This document shows positions 12,858-24,507 of a stretch of DNA of 64,000 bases, one piece after another. Origin of the DNA: Hypoxylon rubiginosum. Its lineage: Eukaryota > Ascomycota > Sordariomycetes > Xylariales > Hypoxylaceae. The position numbers were made by a program, and so were the translations under genes. Numbering within the stretch: position 1 is the first letter of the stretch; the number at the start of each line of letters is the position of its first letter. The stretch covers positions 62,001 to 126,000 of the forward strand of contig CADCXA010000038.1 in NCBI GenBank assembly GCA_902806565.1, in the 5' to 3' direction. The notes beneath the pieces are model-generated. The model worked only from the letters and a program-made list of their open reading frames with translations. It searched no databases and had not been told where the DNA came from.

Positions 12858-14674
12858 GGCAGACGTGTGGCTTAAGCGTTGAACCGAATGCTATCGAAAT
12901 ACGGCGCTATACATGCTCTTATTCGGCGACCCTCCCCGTGATCCAAAATCCAATTAGGGTCAAGGATGGGCGTAGAGTATAGAGGACAAATCCCTACAGC
13001 AAACACGAATGGTCGAAACAAGTCGACCAAGTGTATGTAAACAGACCGTTCGTGCCAACAGGATGTGATGTAAGTCGATTCGCAATAGGCGATACGTCTT
13101 TCGAGCGGTATTTACAATGGGTTTCGGATACGGTAACTCTCGACGAATCGATTCTTCTCGGAGCCAGGGGGAATGGTAATCGGGTGCCCGCAGATTCGAT
13201 ATGCGGGAATGTCTTAGATCGCAAATAATAGATTCAACAAGGACCAGCCAGAAAATAACGAAGGGATAAACTCGAAGAGTTAGATATTATTAAATTAGAC
13301 GTTTGTTTCACGCAGGAGAGAATAGAATCGGAACTCTCAAAGCTCGTCTACCCTTGGGAATAGAGGGGGGAAAAGAGGGACGGTAAATAGGAAGAGAAGC
13401 ACAATAATCCCATTAGACTGTGGCGACTGGGAATTGGATGGTAGAATCAGAGGACAAGCCCGAAACAAGAAGAAACAGCCACGAACGAGCGGAGGGCGGT
13501 TTCAAGGGCACACAGACAGAAAGAAGATGGTAGTAGATGAGAGATTGTGAGATGTGAGATGCAGACGTCACGGCGCTTGATGGGCAGCAAAGATAGACGG
13601 GGTGGAGGGTAGACCCAAAGCTCTGGCGGTCTCATCTACGCGATTCCGGAGGATGCTACCCTCTTAATCGACCACGGACCATGCAAATGGCTATCGCTGG
13701 GTGAAGCATAAAGGAACATGTCAGGCATGCAAAACAGCTAGTGATCTACGGTAGCAGCTAAGAAGGTACCCAGCCAATCAAATCGGCTCGCTGTCGTAGC
13801 GCAGAGAACCTGCCACTCGGAGGCCCGTTCTCTGCGCTGCACCACAGCAGCACAGGCGCCGAGGCTTGTCTTGGATGAAACTTGGGATGCAAAGGGCAAA
13901 GGGGGCAAGCCAGGGCAGCCAGGGCAGCCAGGGCAGCCAGGGCAGCCAGGGGTACCGTCAGCAACCACCGTTTCGGAATCGGGATACAAGTGTACATTAT
14001 GTATGTAGTATGGTAAAATACATACGTACCAGGACTGGCAGAGTCGCAACGAGGAAAGGGGGTACCTATTCATCGATAGGGCTCCCGTATGTTAACTCGG
14101 AATAGGCCTTGCTTATAAAGGAGGGAATATACATCATATCCCAATCGCCCTTTATTCGACAATACCCGTATCCAATCTAGTAAACATGCATATGTAATAA
14201 TTCAAGCGCAGAAGGCGGAATTTTTGGAGTTGGGACCTCTCATTTCTAACGGCATCGCCATTACATTATTCCTACCATGATTAGGCACATGCTATGTAAT
14301 TGGAAGCAATTCTGGCTATTTCTATTCTAGGTAGCCGAATTCGTTCTTCTTGGACACATCTTTGCAAAGCCTTTTCACTACTTGCTCGAAGGATGCCCAT
14401 CTTAAACTTGAAGACTTCGCAACAGACTCCCTTCACGCAGGCTGTGGTTGATTCACCATCAAAGGTCGAACTGCATACGAGCACCTCATTCCAACAAGCA
14501 GGAGACAACGACAAACCGAGGACGACCGACAGCCTATGGGGTATCTGTAATATAGGACCGCTGAGTGACCTTGGCTACATGATGTAGCTGTCTATTACGT
14601 ATGGTCGACGCCGTATAGCAGCCACGTTCTACCACGAGCGATGTATCACGTCTTGTCTCTTTATTAGTTGTTCT
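12858..14674. other. Intergenic, no gene recognised
   Basis: This holds the promoter side of the membrane-protein gene and the terminator side of the WD40 gene. Overlapping short frames at 13738-14105 arise from a 9-base tandem repeat. Nothing else was recognised. Confidence 0.55.
13911..13950. repeat. 9-base tandem repeat, unit CAGGGCAGC
   Basis: Four perfect copies and a partial fifth. The period is a multiple of three, so one minus-strand frame reads as repeated Ala-Ala-Leu. There are no spacers, so this is a minisatellite and not a CRISPR-like array. Confidence 0.9.
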
Positions 14675-15911
14675 TTATCGCAGCTCTCCAAGTAGCATTC
14701 TGCGATCGGAAGACGCAGACAAGACTAGCCATATATTAGCACGGGTACTCATGGAGGCATGGTGCAGAGCAACTTACTAACTGGCTCCTCGTTTGGAGTA
14801 AATTCAGCACAATTGACCGTGCCTTTATGACCTGGCAACTTGTAAAGAAGCTTGCCAGTGTCATTAGACCATATGACCACGGTTCCGTCACCTGCGCCAA
14901 CAGCAATCTTCTTACCGGCCTTATCCCAGCTTGCTCGGATCAAATTCTTCTCGATTCCCATCTGAGCTCCGTCGAATGTGCGGATGTGTCGTTCAGTGGG
15001 CGCAAACGGTCTGATATCCCAAGTCTTCGCTGTAGAGTCGTGGGAATACGACAGAAGGGACTGTGAGTCGGGCGAGACCCGTAAGCTCGTAACCGTATCG
15101 TTATGACCCAGCATCGAATACACGACAGCTTTCTTCCGCATGTCCCACACCTTAATGTCGTTGTCGATTCCGCCCGAGTAGATCTCGTTGCCCGCCTCCG
15201 CCACAGCAACCGCGGTAATAGGGAATTCGGTCTCGATGTAGTCAGCCGCATTCTTCGTGCGAGGGTCCCATATGCCTATAGTGCCGTCGTCGCTTCCACT
15301 GATCAGAAGTTCTTCCCCACGTTTGCTGATATCCACCGTATTTATTATCTCCTCGTGGCCAATATACCGTCGTATCCTAGTTCCGGATGTCAAGTCCCAG
15401 CTCGCCAGATGCATGTCGGCCGACGCCGAGTATAGTATTTCGGAGTCTCGTGACCATTGTAGATCTAAAATGGCACCTCGATGGCCCGTCAACGCGCCGT
15501 AGTTGTCGCACGAACCAGATGAATTCCAAAGCACTGGCTCAGTCAGCTAAAACCAAAACCGAGGCGAAACGACGAACGTACGGATACTCCGATCCATCGA
15601 GCCTGACGCTATTAATTCACCGGTAGGATTAAACTTGGCAGAGAAAACCTCTCCTGAATGACCCGTAAGTTCCATTAACGGCGCTTCGAGATTGCTCGTT
15701 CGGACAGCCTAAGATGGTATCAGCACCACGTACATCGTCTCTATTCTCGGGGACGCTGATATGTCAACACACGTACGGATTGCACCAAAGCGCCGTTTCC
15801 AGAAGTTCCATCTCGACGAGAAAGCGCAGTGCTGCTGCCCGGCTTCTGTCGCTTAACAATCATTTGGCCTGCGCCAGGGTCGTCAGACGCAGGTCTTTTT
15901 TCGGCCGACAT
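14675..15911 (-). CDS. spf38: U5 snRNP 40 kDa-like WD40 splicing protein (Snrnp40/Cwf17/Spf38)
   Basis: Four exons on the minus strand: 15911-15777, 15708-15582, 15533-14778 and 14724-14675. They give about 355 residues, close to the ~357 of human SNRNP40. Introns are 68, 48 and 53 nt with GTACGT or GTAAGT donors. The second is spliced at CCAG after a CTGAC branch site, giving DRSI-LLWNSSGSC. A short basic N-terminus (KRPASDD, VKRQKPGSS) precedes seven WD repeats with typical GH...WD spacing, for example LTGHSGEVFSAKFNPTGELI and LPGHKGTVNCAEFTP. The end ILSASSDRRMLLGEL matches the family's terminal repeat. It is expected in the nuclear U5 snRNP and tri-snRNP. It is divergent from bet3, with 468 bp between start codons. 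Confidence 0.93.
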
Positions 15912-16379
15912 TTTGGCGGATTATCGTTGCTCGTACTTTGACGTCAAGGGATGCTTCTGATTCCTTGGCAAGGTTATAGATATCGACTAGAAACGAAGCA
16001 TCGTGACTTGAAGCTCTGAAAGATGGAAGCTCCAAAAAAAAATATGTTTTTAGCGGGAAAGCAATTTTCCGCTGTGGGACAGGACCTTACCCCGGGCCCG
16101 TGGTCGCTATAAATTAGGTACCTTAAGGGTACCTACGTACCTACCCCACGCCCATAGCCCACGTAGCCCACGTACATAGCAGCCCGCCCTGCCCGCCTTA
16201 CCCTTTCACCGCCCTATCCTTAAAAATACTGCCGCCACCTCTTCATGCAATAAAGACACAGACACAGCACAATTTCTAATCTCTACCATTCCTCGACGGA
16301 CATAACGTCACGAAACAGAAACAGACATAGCAAAGAGTCGATGACTTGAATGAGCTCAGATTGAGCTCGTAAGTCGGGC
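15912..16379. promoter_or_regulatory. Shared divergent promoter of the WD40 splicing gene and bet3
   Basis: 468 bp lie between two start codons that point away from each other. The stretch holds a CRE palindrome (15938-15947), an imperfect inverted repeat AGCGGGAAA-GCAA-TTTTCCGCT (about 16052-16073) and GC-rich CCCACG repeats near 16145-16170. Function is inferred from layout. Confidence 0.55.
15938..15947. promoter_or_regulatory. CRE/ATF-like palindrome TTGACGTCAA
   Basis: A perfect 10-base palindrome containing TGACGTCA, the consensus for ATF/CREB-type bZIP factors. It lies 27 bases upstream of the WD40 splicing gene's start codon. Whether it is used is unknown; it may lie within the 5' leader. 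Confidence 0.5.
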
Positions 16380-17165
16380 ATGTCGGCAAATAAAGCTGCC
16401 CGTGTGGGCGAAGAGTAAGCAGTCAGAAGCTACTCGGCCAGTCTCCCCTTGCTAATAGATAATAGGATATGGAAGTAAGTTAGCAGGCCATCGACCGTGA
16501 CGATGACGATGACGATGACGATGACGAGCAGCTCTAATACCATATTTCAAGGGGTCGTATTGATAAGGTCAACGCTGAGCTTGTGACTCTGACCTACGGC
16601 ACCATTGTCGCGCAGCTGTGCAAAGACTTCGAAGCCGATTATGTCGAGGTCAACAAGCAGCTAGACAGGATGGGCTACAACATTGGATTACGACTCATCG
16701 AAGACTACCTGGCTAAATCCAATACTATGAGACGATGTTCGAATTTTCGAGAGACGGCCGACATGATTGCGAAGGTATGCCCGCCATATATCCATATACG
16801 ATACGTCTCTCCCTTTTAGATGCCATGTATACTCACAGCACCCTCCCGGACAGGTCGGCTTCAAGATCTTTCTTAATATAACACCAACTGTGACGAACTG
16901 GACGAGCGATAGCAAGCAATTCTCGCTCGTCTTCGAAGAGAACCCGTTAGCGGATTTCGTCGAGCTTCCCGATGACGGTAGAGCGCAGGACGAGTTGTGG
17001 TACTCCAACATATTTTGTGGCGTCCTTCGAGGAGCACTTGAGATGGTGCAGATGCAGGTTGAGGCGCACTTCATCAGCGACGTGCTGCGAGGCAATGACA
17101 CCACCGAGATGCGCGTATCTCTGATCAGGTATATCGACGACGAGTTACCGCCGGAGGATGACTAG
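16380..17165 (+). CDS. bet3: TRAPP complex core subunit Bet3 (TRAPPC3)
   Basis: Four exons, 16380-16414, 16466-16474, 16552-16774 and 16854-17165, give about 192 residues, matching the ~180-193 of the family. The second exon is only 9 nt (GATATGGAA). With its neighbours it encodes E-I-W-K, so the protein begins MSANKAARVGEEIWKGRIDK. Introns are 51, 77 and 79 nt, the first two with CTAAT branch sites. Bet3 hallmarks are present: LTYGTIVAQLCKDF, NKQLDRMGYNIGLRLIEDYLA and RRCSNFRETADMIAK, whose Cys corresponds to the acylated Cys of mammalian Bet3, then VGFKIFLNITPTVTNW and YSNIFCGVLRGALEMVQM. TRAPP is the exchange factor for Ypt1/Rab1 at ER-Golgi membranes. The protein looks intact and the call is secure. 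Confidence 0.95.
16499..16528. repeat. (GACGAT)5 hexanucleotide repeat in bet3 intron 2
   Basis: Five GACGAT-type units (the last one GACGAG) lie inside the 77-nt second intron of bet3, between the microexon and exon 3, upstream of the branch site. Copy-number change would alter intron length without affecting the protein. Confidence 0.85.
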
Positions 17166-17848
17166 GTGTAATAGGGATCGCGGCAAGGGCATAGACGGTT
17201 CCCAAATTGATGCGCCGAAGTTGGTAGGCGTTCTGACTCCCACAGCCTTACTGTACGACAAGCAATAGTTGATGAAAGTGCTATCCCGAGGTTGTCATTA
17301 ATATGCCACAGGTGGTATTTGTCTTCAGATGACCCAGATAGCACAGCGCATTATGCTTCATGCTCGTACGTGCATGTTCAGCTCATCACGTCGACGACGA
17401 GGCAACCTCCTAGATAGATGTCTAATAGATATTATTCTATGAGAACGAGGAACAACTCGCATTAAAAAAAAAACTATTACCGCATCAACTAACCTTTTTA
17501 TTCCCTAGCCGATATAGCCAAAGAGCGGATGCAGCTAAAGTACCTGTGATATTGTTGTCGAAAAAGGAGCTCTAATCCCAAATGACGTAAGCCTGGAAGA
17601 GTAAGAAGAACTATGCTGGACGAAGATGCCAGCTAGTAAAAGGCGGACAACGGGATAGCGGGAATACCAAGTGTTCTGTCTCGGTTGAATGAGCATGGAG
17701 GTTCCAAATTTTCTATTTTTCTGTATGAACTCCGCTTCACTCCCGAGACTAAAGATCGTGAGATCGTGGAGAAGAATCTGCGGGAGGCGCCGTGGGGTGT
17801 GAAAGCTGCAGCTTGTCTCTGCTTTCCGGGGGGCCAGTGCTACGCTTG

Positions 17849-17943
17849 GGCTGGTAGGCTGGTAGGCTGGTAGGCTGATAGGGCTGTAAATGCCCCGCCT
17901 AGCCCAGCAGCCCAGCCAGCCAGCCCAGCCCGGCCAGCCCAGC
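17849..17943. repeat. GGCTGGTA tandem repeat with complementary CCAGCC block
   Basis: About three copies of GGCTGGTA (17849-17876) face a run of CAGCC/CCAGCC units (17901-17943) after some 25 bases. The two blocks can pair in several registers into a GC-rich hairpin. Neither lies in a credible gene. Confidence 0.6.
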
Positions 17944-19592
17944 TCGCCAAAAACCCTCGTGCCCCATCCGTGCTGCAGTGATCTTCCGGCACATTGCAGA
18001 CGATGCAGATGCTTGTGGGCTTGTGGGCTTGCGGGCTTACATAAATAGCCTCGTCGAACAATCCTTGCCGCATACATACCACCACGAGGCGTTTGTCGAT
18101 GTTATTAACAGGCCTTTGACAGCTACCCCTTTCCCCCAATTCGTTGAAATAATTTGTTGGCGAATTTTGGAATCTACCTAGGTGCATTGCGGTAAATATC
18201 AAGATCTGCTATCAGGTGCGGAACTGCTACGCCTTGCCTTATTATTTCTCCGCGGCGAGCTGCGAGTTAGGATTATCGAGAACGTGTGCCATCGGAGGTT
18301 TTTTTTCTCCAATGCATTTAATTAGTACTCACACGGCGCGCAATCGTACCTGCATCGACAGTTCCGCCGGTTTATAATTAGCGTACCATATCAACGGGAG
18401 ACATACGAATTTTCTGTTACAGGTATACATTACGAAGGAAGATGTAGCAATTCACTATAAGGTCTAGGTCTCCAGCTAATATTTGGAATTCTTACGTCGT
18501 AAGAAAGAGAGCCAAGAGCCACGACAACGCCCAATGAAGTAAATTGGTTAAAATTTGGAACCTCATTGGCCATATAATATAAGCAACCATGATAATATGA
18601 TAATATGGTTTTCAACTACAGTCTCAACTAAACGCATTGTGAGAGGCTTAAAGCTCTTACTAGTAACTAATATTAGCAAGTAACAGTTATCTTTTTTTTT
18701 TCTCTCTTTTTAAATTTCGAACGTGTCTTATCCAAGTTGGTCAACTCCCCCGTCAAATACTAATACTAATACCAATACCAACACTAACACAATGATACGA
18801 TAAAGTAAATTTGTATATGCTACACTAGACACCAATGGCTTCTTAATCTATTAGGAATCAGACTTTATGATCGTCGTGTTTAAAAATTCACTAGGTGCCT
18901 AGACGGAGATCTGTCGACTAAAAGTAAAGTTGTTGCACCTCTCCCCTAGCTTTTCATAATGTAATAATGTGATACGTTAGTTGAGAATTAACACTTACGT
19001 CCATACCTAAGCCATACCTAAGCCATACCGAAGCCTTGACCAAGGATCATTGAAGTTTCTTATATTGCCTTTCGTTTAGGAGGGAAATAAAATAATATCG
19101 ATAATACTGTTATTCACTATGAATTCTATATATTCCTCCCTTACTGTACTCCGAAAGTCGGCATAGAACACAGCGGAATTGTCGGGAGAGATGGATACTT
19201 CGATCGTTGCTTTTCTTGCTGACTATCTGCTACGTACCTAGTCGTTTGAGTGGAAGGTAAAAGACTATTCAAAAGGAAGAAGAAGAAAAAATCAAATCAT
19301 AATAACACATCACATTGCGATCTATCACGGACAGCATGGATCCATGAGGAGAAGTGAAGTCGATCCCAACCCATGTTCCATTGTGGGCAAACTAACAACG
19401 ACAAGGATTATATTATGTACATACAAATCCTTACTGGTCTTATTCGTACGAAGTACCTTCTTATCTAACATGGAGCCTCCATACATGACGGGTATCATCA
19501 GCTATATACATCCTGCTGTGTAGGTACACTCATGTCTTCAACATGCTGAGTTGCGACGGGCGGCACGTGGAAACTAAGCTGTTACACATCTT

Positions 19593-19619
19593 TTCTTCTT
19601 CTTCTTCTTCTTCTTCTTC
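19593..19619. repeat. (TTC)9 microsatellite
   Basis: Nine perfect TTC units in non-coding DNA. Confidence 0.9.
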
Positions 19620-20627
19620 ACTCCAGCAATATGTAGCGTTATATGCATAAGTTACTTACTTATACAGATCGCATCAAGATCCCAAAAATTGACTTGTAAG
19701 TCAAATAGCAGAGTATTTCGCGTAGGTAGGCTACTCGGTGTTAACAATTACATCAGGTACATAGCAGGATATGTAGAGATGCGTATATTAAGACCGGGTC
19801 TTGTTAGAGTTCTGAAATTGACATGAGAGGTGCCAAGCCAGAATTCAATGGAGAAGCGTGCTTAGATATTCGCTGAGAGGTACCTTAGCTCTGCTGACTG
19901 TTTTGCGTGGGAGACGGTGGGAAACCGTGCAAGACTGTGCCAAGGTCGGGGCTAAATTGGGCCAAATTCTATATAAATAGGTACAATCGTGCCGTTCTCA
20001 GATATTCGCCTAGATCGGACCTCTGACCCATATGTCTCAACCCATACTTTTCGACTCCCCCCAGTCCCCCCCGTTTCTGCACGCTTTTCCTTCTACTTAT
20101 TCTACTTCGCTACCTACTCACTTTCTACATAGCCTTGTGCAAAGACGCTGGCTGTTGCATACATGGTAATGGTGTAGGCTACCTAACCTAGGCTAACCTA
20201 GCTGTCTTTTATCCTCCCCCGAAAATTAATCCACCGTACCCGTGATTCCCAAACCACGGGGTCCCTCCACGCAAACCACCTGCACTCACCACTCATCACT
20301 CACCACATACTGGTACCTACCACTTTACCACCTACCACATTACCACCTTACCACCTACTACCTAATTCTAATTCACCATTTTACATCTTACCCATCTACC
20401 CATCTACCCAACCCACAACTCGCAACTCGCGACCCGCCACTATTCTTGCAGGTCTCGGCTCAGATCCGTAGAATTATATTCTCTACTTCTTTTTTATCAT
20501 CTATTGTCTTCTGCCCATTATCCTATTATCTACGACCTCGGCGGCAATCCCTTGTTTCTTGCCATATTTCTTTTCTTGTGCCTACGTGCATATCTGGATA
20601 GTACCTAGCTCCCTAGTCTTTTGAATG

Positions 20628-21837
20628 TCTGCAAGGTCGCGTCCACCGTGCGCGATTTCAAGTTCGCCTACTCATTGGCTTCTAGTGAGTGAAGGAAACC
20701 GAGCATTACTACAACCTACTGGCGCCGCGGTCTCGCGTTAAACGAGAGACGACCTCACCTGCGAAAGGGAAGAAAAAGAAGAGCTAGAGGTCGCACGGAT
20801 AGAATAGAATTTACAGCGCTGTCATTGTTGTCGGCGTGGGTGAGCAAGGCTGCTGCCCCCCCGTCACCATACACACAGTGCGTTTCTATTTCTATCTACG
20901 ACACCTCGCTCACTTAAAAAACCGACCTTTTCTTAACACTTATTACCCACCTACTCGCCTACTCGCTACTCTGTCAATCTGGACGATTCTCCTAAATCTT
21001 GTCCTCGTCGACCCCTCTACTCCTGCAATCTTGCTCCGTTAGAGGTTGAAGCGACATATCGAAGCTGCCTTTGACTAGCGAGATAGAAGCAACACAAGTC
21101 ATTGGCAGAGGGGTGTTCCAAGGGACGACAAAAAATCCCCGTCGGCTGTCATCCTAGAGAGTGTTCCTAATTCGCTGGGTACCAGCCCCCAATAACCGCT
21201 ATTCTCAGCACTATCCACCGCCACGACCAGGCCACACCCATACCACCCGACAGAAATCGACTGACCATCTTCGCCATCACCGCTGCCGCTTGTAAAATCC
21301 GACCACACACCACCTTCACTCTTTTTTTTATCACCTCGTCGAATTTCTGCTTGCTGACCTAACCGTCGCCTGCGAAATTTCGAACCGATATTGCATATCC
21401 GACTTCGTTTGCGGTATCCTTTTTTTCCCCCTGGTCGCTGTATATCGACAGGGAAAAGGACTCAGTTTCTTTGGTCGCATCCTCTTACGCTCCTTTCGCG
21501 TGGTTGGAGGATTCGGAATCTTGCCTAATCTTGTCCCTACCAAAACGAGCGAAAACCTAGAGAAAGGAACGTTTTTTCCGAAACACGCCATCAACCTTTT
21601 TCAGCATCGCGTTGTTCATTCGATTATTCCACACACGCGCATCTCCCTGTCGCGAAATCCGAGGCTTCCTCTCAAGTCGAGCAAATTTCTTACCTTTTGC
21701 TGACTCCCAAAGAAGAACGCCCGAAACAACTCGCATCGCGGCTTGTAATAACCGGAGGACGTGTCGGTAACGAGAGTCCGTCTCGTTGCATCGATACGCA
21801 TATGCGCATCTCCCTAGCAAAGTCTATCACTGATTGA
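20628..21837 (+). promoter_or_regulatory. ATG-free leader plus single short uORF upstream of the SOM1-like gene
   Basis: Reading the plus strand from 20628 to 21801 I find no ATG in any frame, although about 18 would be expected by chance in 1.17 kb. The first ATG (21802) opens an 11-codon frame ending in TGA at 21835-21837, 46 bases before the main start at 21884. This is what a long translated-message 5' leader with one uORF would look like. The transcription start and any leader intron are unknown. Confidence 0.55.
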
Positions 21838-21883
21838 ACGACCCGAGTATCGACAGACTTTGTCTGTCCGTAAATCCCCCGCC

Positions 21884-24507
21884 ATGAACAACGTGAATAT
21901 GGGCAATATGCCTAATATGCCCAACATGCCCATGGCCGGCGGTCCCGTCGGCGGACCGACGCCCATGATGAACAGCGCACTTGCCGCGCAACAAGTTCAG
22001 AGCCAAGGAAATAATCGGACGGTCCTCAACACGTACATATACGACTACTTTCTCCGCGAGGGCATGTACGACAGCGCGCGCGCGATGCTCAAGAGCGAAC
22101 AAACCCTAAATATAATCAAGGATAGCCCGGGCCGCCGTCGCGACGAGAACGGGAATACTCTGGGCAATGGCGTCGGTGACGATCCTATGGACACGGACAG
22201 TAAGGACGACCTAGACTCGAAGCGACCCCACGATCTACCGTTGCCGAACGTCCCGAACGGTTCCGATAACAGTTTCCTATATGAATGGTTTTGCTTATTT
22301 TGGGACATGTTGATGGCTCAGCGCAACAAGCCTGGCATAAGCCCCCAAGTAAGCCAATACGTTAGTCACACTCAGGTATGTAACACATAGACCCCTTTCA
22401 AGGTGGCGGCCAGATTCTCACGATTCCAGCAACAAAACCGGCTGAAACAAACCGAACAGCATGCACTGTTACGAGGGATGCGGCAAGATATATACCAGGG
22501 CCGGATGATGGCGATGCCCAATGGGATGCCAGTGAATGCGAAGCAGCCAAATCTGGCTCGAACTGCGATGGCTAATAACCAGAACAAGTACGCTTCCTAA
22601 AGGGTCTGTCGTTGATGCCACTAATGATTGCTAACCCCATCGCGCAACAGTCCTCAAGCAATGCACATGCTGCAGCAGCAAGCAAAGCAGAACCAGATGC
22701 AACGCGACGGGTCGAATATGGACGGAAACCAGAATCGTCCAGGCTCTCCAAGTTCGGCCGAGAACGCACCGTCGCCGAGCAAGAGGCCGCGTTTAGAAGG
22801 ATCGGGACCTTTCAATCCTCAACAGGGAGGCATGATGCCTAATGGACAACGACCACAGCAAGGAATGCCAGGGCAACAAGTAGGCAACGGACCCAGTCGT
22901 GCTGCCATTGCTCAGCATATGCTCTCAACAAACGGCATCGACCCAGCTAATCTGTCCCCTCAGCAGTTTCAAAATTTCCAAACTCAACCCCCCCAAACCC
23001 AGGCCAAGTCTATCCAAACGTACTCCCAGAACCTACAGCAGCACCATGGCCAGCAGATGCCGAATAAGCAGATGCCTAATCCCGGCGGTCCGCAGGGTCA
23101 GGGCTCACCTATGATGCCTCCAGGTCCCGACGGCTCCTCGTTAGGCACGTTTTACAACGCAAATGAGCTGGGCGGTGCCGGTATGAGGCCTGGGCCCGCC
23201 GGCGCGCAAGGGGCAGGCGGCAGTAACCACGCTCTGCAAGATTATCAGATGCAGTTGATGCTTCTCGAGCAGCAGAATAAGAAACGTCTTATGATGGCGA
23301 GGCAGGAACAAGACAGTATGGGTGGTATTCGCGGAGATGGGGCTGGACCCGGCGGACCCGGAGGTCCTGGGGGCCCTGGACCGAACGGCCAACCGTTCCA
23401 GGATGCTTCGCCTCAAGGGGGGCGGACCGGAGCGTCCCCTAACCCCGCAGAACAGATGAAGCGCGGCACTCCTCAAATGAATGCTGCTGGAATTCCCTCG
23501 CCGTTACCTGAAGGTGCTCAGTCCAGAGGCTCGCCAAACCCGATAAATTTCATGCCGAATGGGATGGATCCCAGCATGCAACCACATTTCTTCAAGGGCA
23601 TTAATGGAATGGACAACAATATGGCCGCCGTGCAGATGAATGGAGGCATGCGGCCCCCAAGTTCTCACCCGAATCAGCCTTTCAATAGCCAGATGAACCC
23701 TCAGTTAATGAGACAGCAACAAGGCGCTCAGGGTGGCCCCCCGATGCAATGGCAAGGGCAGAATGGCAATGCGATGGCACCTCAGGGTCCCCAGGGCCCG
23801 GTGCAAGGCACACCGCAGCAGAGGTCAATGCCGCCTCCGTCAGCTCCTGCACCAGCTAACAATGCCGCCGCGGGTCGCACGACAACGGCATCGCCGCAGC
23901 AGAATAACGCTGCGCCCCCTACACCTCAGCAGGCTAACAAGGCCGCTCCGAAAAAGAAGGATACGAAAAATGCGAAGAATAAGGTATGTAATCGATGTCA
24001 AGGGTGAAGGGGGAAATATGCTGACTTGTTATTTAGGCTGCGGCTCAGAAGAAGGCTAGTCAAACCACCGGTGCCACGCCTGCTTCGGAAGCCGTCCAGG
24101 AGCCGGAGCCTCCTACTCCTGTTACTCCTGTCAACAACGCGAACTTCAACAAGAACGGCCAGAATGTGGGTGGTGCGCAACCGACAGCTAATGCACCAGT
24201 ATCTGCGCCGCAGCCCCCTCCTGCACCAGTGGCTGTTCCGCAAGCGCATCCGGACCCGAATATGAACTCGTTCGCCATGGACAGTGGTGGAATGGTGAGT
24301 TGGCTTCCTCGAGCAATACCAAAACATGCTAACTCGATGCAGGACTTCGGCCCAATGGGGTTCGCCGATCCTATGCAGTCAGAAAATGTGCTCCAGGATT
24401 TCGATTTTGATTCATTCCTTCACGACGGTGACACGGATCCTGGCACTTTTGACTTCAACGCGTCGTTTGGCGGAATGGAGGCAGGTGGCGAAATAGGAGC
24501 GGAGTAG
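21884..24507 (+). CDS. som1: LisH-domain Gln-rich transcription regulator, SOM1/SomA/Flo8-like
   Basis: Five exons, 21884-22375, 22430-22587, 22651-23983, 24037-24294 and 24343-24507, give about 801 residues. All introns are 48-63 nt. The first intron is taken as 54 nt (GTATGT...TTCCAG), joining QYVSHTQ to QQNRLKQTEQ; a shorter 27-nt splice was rejected. The N-terminus is Met/Asn/Pro-rich. A LisH motif lies at about residues 44-76 (NRTVLNTYIYDYFLREGMYDSARAMLK), followed by FLYEWFCLFWDMLMAQR. A very long Gln/Pro/Gly/Met-rich middle leads to an acidic, Phe-rich end (DFDFDSFLHDGDTD) that resembles an activation domain. SOM1/SomA proteins act downstream of cAMP-PKA in adhesion, conidiation and virulence of filamentous fungi, in the nucleus with LUG/Ldb partners. 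The family call is good; the function here is inferred. Confidence 0.88.

Larger units (their letters stand above)
17166..21883. other. 4.7-kb intergenic region, including the long leader of the SOM1-like gene
   Basis: No coding gene was recognised between 17166 and about 20200. The region holds a hairpin-forming GGCTGG/CCAGCC block (17849-17943), a (TTC)9 run (19593-19619), AT-rich DNA at 18600-19100, and CCACCTACCA-like repeats at 20310-20370. From about 20170 onward the plus strand is pyrimidine-rich and nearly without ATG, consistent with a transcribed leader. Confidence 0.5.

Noticed and set aside
13738..14105. Repeat cluster as a CRISPR-like array or Ala-Leu repeat protein
   Set aside because: The 9-base units are contiguous without spacers, so this is a minisatellite.
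22376..22402. Ultra-short 27-nt intron in the SOM1-like gene
   Set aside because: A 54-nt intron using the next acceptor (22429) gives a normal length and the expected join QYVSHTQ to QQNRLKQ.
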